Source of the DNA: SHWB01 sp050246875 | Lineage (GTDB): Bacteria; Pseudomonadota; Alphaproteobacteria; UBA6615 | Length of the DNA: 26,467 nucleotides | NCBI GenBank assembly: GCA_050246875.1 | Contig: JBFWVF010000017.1 | Span: 1 to 26,467 of the forward strand | Direction: 5' to 3' | Translations under genes and position numbers: made by a program | Shown here: positions 1 through 7,015 of the stretch, piece by piece | How positions within the stretch are numbered: the stretch's first letter is position 1 | How the letters are laid out: every line of letters begins with the position of its first letter | Notes under the pieces: model-generated | The model's input: the letters and a program-made list of their open reading frames with translations, nothing else | Told to the model about the DNA's origin: nothing | The model's database searches: none

Positions 1-2
1 AC

Positions 3-491
3 GACTACCCCAACGTGCGCCGCTGGTACGTCGCCATCGCCAACCGCCCGGCGGTGCTGACGGCCTGGCGCATCCCCGAGAACACCCCGCCCCTGCCGAT
101 GCCGTTGTTGGCGGTTCGTGCTGTTTGGTTCTTTCCCTCTCCGCCCTTGGGGGCGGTGAGGGCTGGGTGTGGTGGGGGCGTCGCCCGGGGTCTCAAGGTC
201 GCGAGTGAGTGTGATGCGGTAGCACCCCTCACCTCACCCCGACCCTCTCCCCTCCCCGAAGGCGGGGAGCGGAGAGGGAAGTGTTGTTCACATCCGCGCC
301 CGTTCGATCAGGTCCGGGGCCTCGGCAAGCGCGCGGGCGACGATGGCGGCGCAGGCGCGGGCGTCGGCCAGCGCGTCGTGATGGTGCACGAGATCGATGC
401 CAAGCACACTGCACACGTTCGGCAGCCGTGTCGGATGGATGTTCCAGGCCGCGCGCGCCAGTTTCACCGTGCAGACGAAGCGCTTGCGTAG
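3..491 (+). CDS. Glutathione S-transferase, C-terminal end only (5' truncated by window edge, 3' end aberrant)
   Basis: The first ~34 codons read as the tail of a GST C-terminal helical domain: a YPNVRRWY segment, then ANRPAV and a proline-rich PLPMP end at about base 107. This is how many proteobacterial GSTs finish. The frame then stays open without a stop to 491. It runs through two GC-rich hairpin repeats and the antisense of the exonuclease gene, giving an arginine/glycine-rich translation with no protein-like character. I infer that the normal stop just after the PMP segment was lost, for example by repeat insertion or a small indel, so the functional end is probably near 110 even though the first in-frame stop is at 489-491. 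The start lies outside the window, so the GST class cannot be told. Confidence 0.6.
   Translation, partial: DYPNVRRWYVAIANRPAVLTAWRIPENTPPLPMPLLAVRAVWFFPSPPLGAVRAGCGGGVARGLKVASECDAVAPLTSPRPSPLPEGGERRGKCCSHPRPFDQVRGLGKRAGDDGGAGAGVGQRVVMVHEIDAKHTAHVRQPCRMDVPGRARQFHRADEALA
135..162. repeat. GC-rich intergenic hairpin repeat, copy 1
   Basis: An imperfect inverted repeat. CCCTC (135-139) pairs with GAGGG (158-162) and CCGCC (141-145) with GGCGG (152-156), around a CTTGGG-type loop with one T-T mismatch. With its flanks (about 129-180) it looks like the reverse complement of the 'CTCACCC...CTCTCC' intergenic repeat seen as copy 2. Repeats of this type are common between genes of GC-rich proteobacteria. 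It may act as a transcription end or mRNA-end structure for the GST, but no U-tract follows. Confidence 0.6.
243..278. repeat. GC-rich intergenic hairpin repeat, copy 2 (opposite orientation)
   Basis: A 15-bp stem (243-257 with 264-278, one C-C mismatch) encloses a six-base loop. Flanking bases 228-242 have the 'CACCTCACCCCGA' lead-in that, reverse-complemented, is also recognisable beside copy 1. The two copies therefore face opposite directions about 80 bp apart. Copy 2 lies 9 bp beyond the stop codon of the minus-strand exonuclease gene, where it could serve as that operon's 3' structure. Confidence 0.65.
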
Positions 492-848
492 CGGCCTGAG
501 GCCGTAGCGCGCCGTCGTCGCGCGCAGCACGTTGCGGTCGAAGCCGGCGTTGTGGGCGGCGAGGAATTGCGCGCCGGCGACGAAGCGCGCGATCGCCGGG
601 TAGTGGCCGGCGAAGTCCGGCGCATCCGCGACGTGCTCCCAGGCGATGCCGTGCAGGGCCGTGAAGCGCGGCACGAACCAGCGCTCGGGCGGGCGGATCG
701 GCAGCGCCAGCTCGTCGGTGACGATGCCGTCCTCGACCCGCACGAGGCCGACGGCGCAGGCGCTGTCGGCGCCGTAGTTGGCGGTCTCGAAGTCGATCGC
801 CACGAAGACGTGGCGGGGTACAGGGCGAAGCTGCAGCAGGTCCGTCAC
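288..848 (-). CDS. 3'-5' exonuclease, DEDDh family (DnaQ/Pol III epsilon-like)
   Basis: A 186-residue single-domain exonuclease of the DnaQ/RNase T superfamily, expected to remove nucleotides from 3' ends of DNA or RNA using two metal ions. The catalytic set is visible: D19 and E21 in an IDFET motif, D104 in HNAGFD, and the H157-x4-D162 pair in HHDALAD, which marks the DEDDh subclass. It lacks the PHP and tau-binding extensions of a replicative epsilon subunit, so it is probably an accessory nuclease. I chose the GTG start at 848 because it overlaps the trpF stop as GTGA, which predicts translational coupling, and because no other credible start lies before the D19 motif. It is the last gene of the aroA-to-trpF cluster and is followed by a hairpin repeat. 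Confidence 0.85.
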   Translation of the reverse strand: MTDLLQLRPVPRHVFVAIDFETANYGADSACAVGLVRVEDGIVTDELALPIRPPERWFVPRFTALHGIAWEHVADAPDFAGHYPAIARFVAGAQFLAAHNAGFDRNVLRATTARYGLRPLRKRFVCTVKLARAAWNIHPTRLPNVCSVLGIDLVHHHDALADARACAAIVARALAEAPDLIERARM

Positions 849-1495
849 GGCGTCGCGGCGGCGGCGGCAAGGAAGGCGCGGATCTTCGCCGCGTCCTTCT
901 TCCCCGGGACCGTCTCCACACCGGAGGAGACATCCACCGTGCGCGCGCCTGACAGCGCCACCGCGCGGGCGAGATTCGCCGCGTCGAGGCCGCCGGCGAG
1001 CATCCACGGCAGCGGCCAGTCACGGCCGGCGAGCAGCGTCCAGTCGAAGGTGACGGCATTGCCGCCGGGCAGGGCGCCGATCATGCCCTTCGGCGGGCGC
1101 GCGTCGAACATCAGCCAGTCGGCCGCATTGCGATACGCCGCGGCAGCGTCGAGGTCGGCCGCCTCGCCGATCTTCAGCACCTTCATCGCCGCGAGGCCGG
1201 TGCGGCGCTTCAGTTCCATCACCCGCGCCGGCGTCTCGTCGCCGTGGAGCTGCAGCATGTCGAGCTTCGCCGCGGCGACGGCGGCGGCGATGGCGGCATC
1301 GTCGGCATCGACGAACAGGCCGACCTTCTTAACCTCCGGCGGCACCAGCGCGGCGAGCGCGCGCGCCTGTTCCGGCGTCACCGCGCGTGGGCTGGGCGGG
1401 TAGAAGACGAAGCCGACGAAGCGCGCGCCCGACGATACGGCCGTCCGCACGGCGGCGGCCTCGTTGAGGCCGCAGATCTTGGCCGCGACGCTCAT
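845..1495 (-). CDS. trpF: Phosphoribosylanthranilate isomerase
   Basis: Catalyses the Amadori rearrangement of N-(5'-phosphoribosyl)anthranilate in tryptophan biosynthesis, as a cytoplasmic TIM barrel. The 216-residue length is normal. Diagnostic motifs are KICGL with the general base C8, a GFVF segment near residue 28, LQLHGDE near 81, the general acid D131 in FDARPPK, and an AGGL phosphate-binding turn near 168. The ATG at 1495 overlaps the pyrF stop as ATGA, and its own stop overlaps the downstream exonuclease start. In many Alphaproteobacteria trpF is followed by trpB and trpA. Here the exonuclease follows instead, so the rest of the trp pathway must be encoded elsewhere. Confidence 0.96.
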   Translation of the reverse strand: MSVAAKICGLNEAAAVRTAVSSGARFVGFVFYPPSPRAVTPEQARALAALVPPEVKKVGLFVDADDAAIAAAVAAAKLDMLQLHGDETPARVMELKRRTGLAAMKVLKIGEAADLDAAAAYRNAADWLMFDARPPKGMIGALPGGNAVTFDWTLLAGRDWPLPWMLAGGLDAANLARAVALSGARTVDVSSGVETVPGKKDAAKIRAFLAAAAATP

Positions 1496-2223
1496 GGCTT
1501 TGCCGGCGCAAGGCTCGCGGCGATGGCGGCGGCGGCGGCGGCCGGATCGGCGGCGCCGGTGATCGGCCGGCCGATGACCAGCACGTCGGCACCGGCGGCG
1601 CGCGCGCCGGCCGGGTCGGCCAGCCGCTTCTGGTCGCCTGTGGCGGCCCCCGCCGGACGGATGCCCGGCACGACGAGAAGGAAGTTCGGCCCGCAGGTCT
1701 GGCGCAGCATCGCCACCTCGGCCGGCGAGCAGACGACGCCGTCGGCACCGCTGTCCTGCGCCAGCAGCGCGAGGCGCCGCACCTGGTCGGGCGGCGTGCC
1801 GGCCTGCCCGACGGCGGCGAGGTCACCGGCGTCGAGGCTGGTCAGCACGGTGACGGCGAGCACGCGCGGCCGCTTCGGTCCGGCCTCGCCGGCGGCGGCG
1901 ACCGCCGCCTCGATCATCGCCCGTCCGCCGCCGGCATGGACGTTGAGCATGGCGACGCCGAGGCCGCTGGCCGCCCGCACCGCGCCGGCCACGGTGTTGG
2001 GGATGTCGTGGAACTTGAGATCGAGGAATACCGGCAGGCCGAGTGCCGCCAGTGCGCGCACCCCCTCGCCGCCGTTGGCGACGAAGAACTCCAGCCCCAG
2101 TTTGATGCCGCCGACATGGGCGCGCGCGGCGTCCGCCCAGGCCCGGGCCTGACGGATGTCGGCGGTGTCGAGAGCGACGAAGACGGGGTTGGCGTGGGCG
2201 TGTTCGGACATGGCGGCGGGCAC
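1492..2223 (-). CDS. pyrF: Orotidine 5'-phosphate decarboxylase
   Basis: Decarboxylates OMP to UMP, the last step of de novo pyrimidine synthesis. The 243 residues fit the short bacterial PyrF group. The active-site signature DLKFHDIPNT gives D68, K70 and D73, with K41 in GGIKLGLEF. A VVPGIRP segment and a C-terminal VIGRPIT phosphate loop complete the barrel. The frame opens with a GTG at 2223, about 12 bases after an AGGAA. An ATG four codons in (2211) is the alternative, but its spacing to that Shine-Dalgarno is poor. It sits between the AGE epimerase gene (48 bp gap) and trpF (4 bp overlap). The pairing of pyrF with trpF is a familiar alphaproteobacterial arrangement. Confidence 0.96.
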   Translation of the reverse strand: MPAAMSEHAHANPVFVALDTADIRQARAWADAARAHVGGIKLGLEFFVANGGEGVRALAALGLPVFLDLKFHDIPNTVAGAVRAASGLGVAMLNVHAGGGRAMIEAAVAAAGEAGPKRPRVLAVTVLTSLDAGDLAAVGQAGTPPDQVRRLALLAQDSGADGVVCSPAEVAMLRQTCGPNFLLVVPGIRPAGAATGDQKRLADPAGARAAGADVLVIGRPITGAADPAAAAAAIAASLAPAKP

Positions 2224-2271
2224 GGCGGTGATCGTTTCCTGGGGTAGAGCGGTGCCGGGATCGGCCGGCAG

Positions 2272-3441
2272 TCAGCGTGGCGGGAGCGGCTCGCCGGCAA
2301 CCCGCGCCACCTCGCTCGCCATCACGAACAGATGGTAGAGCGAGGAGGCGGGGGCGCTGGTGGCGAAGCCGACGCCGTCACGCCGAATATGGTCCTGCCA
2401 GGCGCCGGGCGCCACTCCCGGCGCGGCGAGATAGCGCGCGAACAGCCCGTCGATCAGGCGCTCGATACGCGCCGCCGCGTCGGGCGCTCCGGCTTCATGC
2501 CGGGTCAGCTCGGCCTTGATCGCCTCGGTCTGCACCCAAAGCCGTTTGGTTCCGGCCTTGAGCGCGCCGTCGGCGGCGACGCCGTCGAAGGCCAGGCCGT
2601 CATCATCGATGCCATGGCGGTGCGCGAAGGCACAAAGGCCGTCACGCAGCGTCGCGGTCGGCTCGCCGCTCGCCGCCTCGTAGCGGTCGAGCAGCCACGT
2701 CCACTCGAAATGATGGCCGGGCTCCAGCGTGTCGCCCGGGCGGGGCGTCCAGTCGGACGCGAAATGCTCGCGCAGCGCGCCGCTGCGGCGATCGACGAAA
2801 CGGTCGCGCAGAAGGGCGAACAGGACGCGCGCCCGATCGAGGAAGCGCGCCTCGCCGGTGGTCGCATGCAGCGCCAGCATCGCTTCGAACAGGTGCATGT
2901 GCGGATTCTGCCGGCGTACGCCGTCGGCCGGCGGCGGTGCCCCTTCGCGGAAGCCGCCATGCGTGGGGTCGGCCAGCGCGCCGTCGATGAAGGCCAGCGT
3001 GCGGTCGATCCACGCCGCTGCCGTCGGGTCGCCACTGGCGCGGCCGTACCAGGCCAGCGCGAGCAACGCGAAGGCCTGCTCGTAGAGTTCGCGGCGGTCG
3101 TCGGTCGGCCGGCCGTCGCGCGCGACGGCGAAGCGGAAGCCGCCCTCGGGGTGCCAGTAGTGACGGGTCAGGAAGGCGAAGCCCTGCCGCGCGGTGGCCA
3201 GCGGATCGGGTCCGTCGCCGGCGCCGGGCCAGCCGAGCACGGCGGCATGGCTGTAGACGTAGAGCTGCCGCGCCTGCACGCGCAGGCGGCGCGGCAGCTC
3301 CGGCATCGGTGTGCCGTCGAGCGCGAGGGCCTCGACGAAGCCGCCCCGCGGGTCGACGCCGGCGGTCGCCCACAGGGGCAGCGCGCTGTCGACAAGCCAG
3401 GCCTGCAGCCTGGCGACCGGTGCGGCGGGCAGGCCCGGCAT
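2272..3441 (-). CDS. AGE family epimerase/isomerase (N-acylglucosamine 2-epimerase / mannose isomerase type)
   Basis: A 389-residue (alpha/alpha)6-barrel enzyme of the AGE superfamily, whose members interconvert N-acetylglucosamine/N-acetylmannosamine, mannose/fructose (including the 6-phosphates) or related sugars. The conserved barrel-interior residues are visible: HPEGGF near 97, ELYEQAF near 118, NPHMHLFEA (H181, H183), PGHHFEW (H243, H244), KRLWVQTEAIKA near 299, WQDHI (H351) and a late LYHL. I cannot tell 2-epimerase from sugar-phosphate isomerase by eye. The ATG at 3441 lies 5 bp after the lapA stop. The frame continues upstream, but that part is an arginine-rich antisense-type translation. 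Its place between lapA and pyrF is unusual for this conserved cluster and may mean it was inserted there. Confidence 0.85.
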   Translation of the reverse strand: MPGLPAAPVARLQAWLVDSALPLWATAGVDPRGGFVEALALDGTPMPELPRRLRVQARQLYVYSHAAVLGWPGAGDGPDPLATARQGFAFLTRHYWHPEGGFRFAVARDGRPTDDRRELYEQAFALLALAWYGRASGDPTAAAWIDRTLAFIDGALADPTHGGFREGAPPPADGVRRQNPHMHLFEAMLALHATTGEARFLDRARVLFALLRDRFVDRRSGALREHFASDWTPRPGDTLEPGHHFEWTWLLDRYEAASGEPTATLRDGLCAFAHRHGIDDDGLAFDGVAADGALKAGTKRLWVQTEAIKAELTRHEAGAPDAAARIERLIDGLFARYLAAPGVAPGAWQDHIRRDGVGFATSAPASSLYHLFVMASEVARVAGEPLPPR

Positions 3442-3446
3442 GACGG

Positions 3447-3803
3447 TCAGACCGGGCCGGCGGCTGGTGGCACGGGGGCGCGTTGCACGGCCGGCAGGCG
3501 CGCACCCGATGCGGGCGCCGCGCGCGTCGTGTCCTGCAGCCTGCCGACCTCGCGCTCCAGCGTGTCGATGCGCCGGTCGCGCCGCCGCACCTCGCGCCGG
3601 CGTCCGATGGCGGCGATCCAGACGACGAAGCCGCCGGCGAGGAAGCCGGTGACGGCGGCGCCGAGGACGAGCAGGAAGGCCGGTGCGGTGACGACGACGT
3701 CGAGCGGCCACAGGTCGAGCACGACCGGGTCGCGGTTATTCACGGCGAACATGACGACGATCGCGGCGAACGGCAGCGTGACGATCCAGCTCAGATGGCG
3801 CAC
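3447..3803 (-). CDS. lapA: LapA-domain (DUF1049) inner-membrane protein
   Basis: A 118-residue membrane protein with hydrophobic segments at about 4-22 and 38-65, separated by the NNRDPVVLDLWP motif typical of LapA/DUF1049 proteins. A charged, coiled-coil-prone tail follows (arginine-rich 68-90) and then a proline/alanine-rich end. In E. coli LapA works with LapB in lipopolysaccharide assembly and FtsH/LpxC control. In Alphaproteobacteria the gene regularly follows ihfB, as here. The start is GTG at 3803, preceded by an ACGGAGC Shine-Dalgarno about 9 bases away. The 3' tail is 20-30 residues longer than many homologues and low in complexity. The name rests on domain and synteny; function is inferred. 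Confidence 0.8.
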   Translation of the reverse strand: MRHLSWIVTLPFAAIVVMFAVNNRDPVVLDLWPLDVVVTAPAFLLVLGAAVTGFLAGGFVVWIAAIGRRREVRRRDRRIDTLEREVGRLQDTTRAAPASGARLPAVQRAPVPPAAGPV

Positions 3804-3837
3804 GGCATCCGCTCCGTTGCCGGCGCGGCGCGCGGGC

Positions 3838-4119
3838 TCAGTCGCCGTTGAGCCGCTCGCGCAGCTCCTTGCCGGTCTTGAAATAGGGGACGACCTTCTC
3901 GGACACCGTGACGGAATCGCCGGTGCGCGGGTTGCGGCCGACGCGCGGACCGCGCCGCTTCACCGAGAAGGCGCCGAAGCCGCGCAACTCGACGCGGTCG
4001 CCGCGGGCCAGGGCCGCCGTCACCTCGTCGAGGATCGTGCCGACGATGCGCTCCACGTCGCGCTGGTAGAGGTGCGGATTGCGCTCGGCAAGGCGCGCGA
4101 TCAGTTCCGACTTCGTCAT
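3838..4119 (-). CDS. ihfB: Integration host factor subunit beta
   Basis: A 93-residue HU/IHF-family DNA-bending protein. It starts with MTKSELIARLA, has the helical dimerisation half to about residue 40, then VELRGFGAFSVKRR and the DNA-intercalating arm GRNPRTGD with its conserved proline near residue 64. The beta (HimD) assignment follows the MTKSELI start, the PYFKTGKELRERL end and the location between sppA and lapA. It forms a heterodimer with IhfA and bends DNA at promoters, recombination sites and origins. The Shine-Dalgarno-like GGAG abuts the ATG, and a perfect hairpin (4129-4144) sits 10 bases upstream, so translation may be structurally controlled. Confidence 0.95.
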   Translation of the reverse strand: MTKSELIARLAERNPHLYQRDVERIVGTILDEVTAALARGDRVELRGFGAFSVKRRGPRVGRNPRTGDSVTVSEKVVPYFKTGKELRERLNGD

Positions 4120-4128
4120 CTCCGCGCC

Positions 4129-4144
4129 GGGGACAATCGTCCCC
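4129..4144 (-). promoter_or_regulatory. Perfect stem-loop in the ihfB leader
   Basis: GGGGAC and GTCCCC pair perfectly around a four-base loop, ending 10 bases before the ihfB ATG on the minus strand. No U-tract follows, so it is unlikely to be a terminator. Its nearness to the start suggests an effect on ribosome access. A regulatory role is an inference. Confidence 0.4.
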
Positions 4145-4180
4145 GCCCCCCGGTTCGCCGTGCCGCGCAGCCGCCGCCGT

Positions 4181-4202
4181 GCGAACGCTCATTCGCGAAC
4201 GC
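4181..4202. repeat. Spaced 8-bp direct repeat upstream of ihfB
   Basis: GCGAACGC occurs at 4181-4188 and again at 4195-4202, separated by six bases (14-bp period). It lies in the sppA-ihfB gap, about 60-80 bp upstream of the ihfB start. The geometry resembles a tandem binding site for a DNA-binding protein. A chance match is possible in GC-rich sequence. Confidence 0.3.
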
Positions 4203-4210
4203 AACGACCC

Positions 4211-4225
4211 CCGCTGGTTCAGCGG
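4211..4225 (-). terminator. Hairpin overlapping the sppA stop codon (weak terminator-like)
   Basis: CCGCTG (4211-4216) and CAGCGG (4220-4225) pair perfectly around a three-base loop that includes part of the sppA TGA. It is followed on the minus strand by GGGTCG, not a U-run. It may stabilise mRNA or cause pausing more than stop transcription. Confidence 0.25.
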
Positions 4226-5127
4226 AGGCGAGGGTGCCAAACGGAAACCAGCCCGTCAAGTGATAGTGCCTTGGAATACAATGACTTTCCGACCAGCGAT
4301 CCGAGCAGATGCGAAACCGCGTCGCCGTCGTTCTCGACGTCCGCGTCGCGCACCGGCATTTCCGCCGGAATCGCGTGCGCGCGCGCCAGCCATTCGCGGG
4401 CCGCGCGCTCGTCGCCGAGTTCGTCGACGAGACCGTTGGCCACGGCCTGGCGGCCGGTATAGATGCGCCCGTCGGCGAGCGCCAGCGCGCGCTCGCGCGG
4501 CATCGCCCGCCGCTCGGCCACGAGGTCGACGAAGAACGCGAACATGTCATTCACGACGGTCTCGATGGCGGCGCGGCCGGCGTCCGACAGCGGTGCCAGC
4601 GGCGACGGCTCGCCCTTCAGCGGGCCGGAGCGGACGGTGTCGGCGTGGATGCCCAGCCGCTCCATCAGCGCGCTCACCTCGACGGCCTGCAGGATGACGC
4701 CGATCGAGCCGGTGATGGTGCCGTCGCGGGCGAAGATGCGCTCGCCGCCGAGCGCCGCCATGTAGCCGCCCGAGGCGGCGAGCGTGCCCATGACCACGGC
4801 GACGGGCTTGGCCTCGCCGACGCGCCGGATCGCCCGGTAAAGCTGCTCGCCGCCGACGACCGTGCCGCCCGGCGAGTCGATGTGGACGATGACGGCACGT
4901 ACCGCCTCGTCCCGGCCGAGGGCCTCGATGGCGGCGGCGCGCTCGCCGTCCTCCAGCAGGACGCCCGAGATGCTGACGCGGGCGACGTGCTCGCGCTCGA
5001 TCAGGCCGCCGCGCGACAGGACGACGAGGACAAGCGCCAGCGCCAGCCCCGTGGCCAGCAGGCGCCAGAAAAGCAGGCGGCGGCGCAGCCTGCGCCGCGC
5101 CGCCGCCATCTCGTCGTCCCAGGTCAT
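4219..5127 (-). CDS. sppA: Signal peptide peptidase SppA (short form)
   Basis: A 302-residue membrane-anchored serine protease of family S49 that degrades cleaved signal peptides. A positively charged N-terminus (MTWDDEMAAARRRLRRRL) precedes one membrane segment at about 19-38. The Ser/Lys dyad is visible as S119 in GTLAASGGY and K171 in SGPLKGEPS, with the HIDSPGG oxyanion segment near 82. The length matches the single-domain bacterial form, not the double-length E. coli enzyme. The ATG at 5127 is 48 bp after the rpsA stop in the same direction. The rpsA-sppA-ihfB order is standard in Alphaproteobacteria. Confidence 0.95.
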   Translation of the reverse strand: MTWDDEMAAARRRLRRRLLFWRLLATGLALALVLVVLSRGGLIEREHVARVSISGVLLEDGERAAAIEALGRDEAVRAVIVHIDSPGGTVVGGEQLYRAIRRVGEAKPVAVVMGTLAASGGYMAALGGERIFARDGTITGSIGVILQAVEVSALMERLGIHADTVRSGPLKGEPSPLAPLSDAGRAAIETVVNDMFAFFVDLVAERRAMPRERALALADGRIYTGRQAVANGLVDELGDERAAREWLARAHAIPAEMPVRDADVENDGDAVSHLLGSLVGKSLYSKALSLDGLVSVWHPRLR

Positions 5128-5152
5128 GCCGCGCGTTCCGGCGTGCCGGCCG

Positions 5153-5171
5153 CGGCGGGGAAACCCCGCCG
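5153..5171 (-). terminator. Strong GC stem-loop just after rpsA
   Basis: CGGCGGGG (5153-5160) and CCCCGCCG (5164-5171) form a perfect 8-bp stem with an AAA/TTT loop, 4 bases beyond the rpsA stop on the minus strand. No U-tract follows, so it is more likely a 3' stabiliser or partial attenuator that sets rpsA above sppA expression than a full terminator. Confidence 0.4.
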
Positions 5172-5175
5172 GCGG

Positions 5176-6894
5176 CTACTCCTTGTCGCCTTCCGCCTGC
5201 GCCGCCTTCTCGCGCAGGGCCGCCCCGAGGATCTCGCCGAGCGAGGCGCCGCTGTCGGACGAGCCGTACTGCGCCATCGCCTCCTTCTCCTCCTCGATCT
5301 CCTTGGCCTTGATCGACAGGCCGATCTTGCGGCCGGCGCGGTCGACCGAGGTGACCTTGGCGTCGACCTTCTCGCCGATGGCGAAGCGGTCGGGACGCTG
5401 CTCGGAGCGGTCGCGCGACAGGTCGGCGCGGCGGATGAAACTGGTCAGGCCGCCCGAGGTCGAGACCTCGATGCCGCCGTCGTTGACCGCCGTCACCGTG
5501 CAGGTCACGACGTCGCCGCGCTTGACGGACGACACCGCGCCCTCGAACGGGTCGCCGGTGAGCTGCTTGATGCCGAGCGAGATGCGCTCCTTCTCGAGGT
5601 CGACGTCGAGCACCTTGACCTTGACCATGTCGCCTTTCTTGAAGGCCTTGACCGATTCCTCGCCGTTGTCGTCCCACGAGATGTCGGAGAGGTGCACCAT
5701 GCCGTCGATGTCGCCGGGCAGGCCGACGAACAGGCCGAACTCGGTGATGTTGCGGACCTCGCCCTCGATCTCGGTGCCGGTCGGGAACTTCTCGGAGAAG
5801 GTCTCCCACGGGTTGGCCATCGTCTGCTTGAGGCCGAGCGAGACGCGGCGCTTCACCGGATCGACGTCGAGCACCATCACCTCGACCTCCTGCGAGGTCG
5901 AGACGATCTTGCCCGGATGGACGTTCTTCTTCGTCCAGCTCATCTCGGAGACGTGGACGAGGCCCTCGATCCCCGGCTCCAGCTCGACGAAGGCGCCGTA
6001 GTCGGTGATGTTGGTGACGCGGCCGGTGAAGCGCGCGCCGACCGGGTACTTGGCCTCGACGCCCTCCCACGGATCGGCCTCGAGCTGCTTCATGCCGAGC
6101 GAGATGCGCTGCGTCTCCGGGTTGAAGCGGATGACCTGCACCTGCACGGTCTGGCCGACCTGCACCGCCTCGGACGGATGGTTGATGCGCCGCCACGAGA
6201 TGTCGGTGACGTGCAGCAGGCCGTCGACGCCGCCGAGGTCGACGAAGGCGCCGTAGTCGGTGATGTTCTTGACCACGCCGGAGAGGATCTGGCCCTCGCG
6301 CAGGTTGGCGACCAGTTCGCTGCGCTCGGCGGCGCGGGTTTCCTCGAGGACGGCGCGGCGCGAGACCACGATGTTGCCGCGCGAGCGGTCCATCTTGAGG
6401 ATCATGAAGGGCTGCGGCGTGCCGAGCAGCGGCGAGACGTCGCGCACCGGGCGGATGTCGACCTGGCTGCCGGGCAGGAAGGCGACGGCGCCCGAGAGGT
6501 CGACCGTGAAGCCGCCCTTGACGCGGCCGAAGATGGTGCCGGTGACGCGCTCGTTCTTGTTGAACGCCTGCTCCAGCTTCTCCCAGGCCTCCTCGCGGCG
6601 TGCCTTGTCGCGCGACAGCACCGCCTCGCCGGAGGCGTCCTCCATCCGCTCGACATAGACCTCGACGGTGTCGCCGGGCTTGATGTCGGCCGCCTGGCCG
6701 TGGCCGCCGAACTCCTTCAGCGGGACGCGGCCCTCGGACTTGAGGCCGACGTCGATCAGCGCCATGTCGCCGTCGATCGAGATGACCTTGCCCTTGACGA
6801 CGGTGTGTTCGAGCGAGGGACGTTCGCCGAGGCTTTCCTCGAGGAGGGCGGCGAAGTCTTCGGTGGCCGGCATTGCGGCAGCGGTGTTGGCCAT
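5176..6894 (-). CDS. rpsA: 30S ribosomal protein S1
   Basis: A 572-residue protein built of six S1/OB-fold repeats, binding mRNA to the 30S subunit during initiation. Repeats are visible from about residue 37 (VVKGKVISIDGD) to about 520. The central ones carry the NITDYGAFV(D/E)L...GLVHVSE(M/D)SW signature, including VKNITDYGAFVDL and VTNITDYGAFVEL. The acidic/alanine C-tail ends in AQAEGDKE. The frame is open 53 codons further upstream, but ATG 6894 (MANTAAAM) is the true start. It has an AAGGAA upstream, and the earlier part is not S1-like. cmk lies upstream with a 121-bp gap holding a strong stem-loop, a plausible site for S1 autoregulation (inferred). Confidence 0.97.
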   Translation of the reverse strand: MANTAAAMPATEDFAALLEESLGERPSLEHTVVKGKVISIDGDMALIDVGLKSEGRVPLKEFGGHGQAADIKPGDTVEVYVERMEDASGEAVLSRDKARREEAWEKLEQAFNKNERVTGTIFGRVKGGFTVDLSGAVAFLPGSQVDIRPVRDVSPLLGTPQPFMILKMDRSRGNIVVSRRAVLEETRAAERSELVANLREGQILSGVVKNITDYGAFVDLGGVDGLLHVTDISWRRINHPSEAVQVGQTVQVQVIRFNPETQRISLGMKQLEADPWEGVEAKYPVGARFTGRVTNITDYGAFVELEPGIEGLVHVSEMSWTKKNVHPGKIVSTSQEVEVMVLDVDPVKRRVSLGLKQTMANPWETFSEKFPTGTEIEGEVRNITEFGLFVGLPGDIDGMVHLSDISWDDNGEESVKAFKKGDMVKVKVLDVDLEKERISLGIKQLTGDPFEGAVSSVKRGDVVTCTVTAVNDGGIEVSTSGGLTSFIRRADLSRDRSEQRPDRFAIGEKVDAKVTSVDRAGRKIGLSIKAKEIEEEKEAMAQYGSSDSGASLGEILGAALREKAAQAEGDKE

Positions 6895-6963
6895 GGGTCG
6901 GTATCGTTCCTTGGTGCTTGATTGTCCGGCCGGCCGGTTGGCTCCGGCGGTCTTTCCACCCGC

Positions 6964-6984
6964 CCGTCCGGACCATCCGGACGG
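6964..6984 (-). promoter_or_regulatory. 9-bp perfect stem-loop in the rpsA leader
   Basis: CCGTCCGGA (6964-6972) pairs with TCCGGACGG (6976-6984) around a three-base loop in the cmk-rpsA gap, about 70 bases before the rpsA ATG. There is no U-run. Nearby is the self-complementary CCGGCCGGCCGG (about 6926-6937). Candidate roles are an attenuator, a processing site or an S1-binding leader structure; none is shown by sequence alone. Confidence 0.45.
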
Positions 6985-7015
6985 TTCAGCGCGGGCCGGC
7001 GGCTGCGGGAAATGA

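Noticed and set aside
4309..6921. 870-codon plus-strand open frame opposite rpsA and sppA
   Set aside because: It is antisense to two unmistakable genes; long mirror frames are expected from extreme third-position GC. Its Asp/Arg/Leu-rich sequence has no domains.
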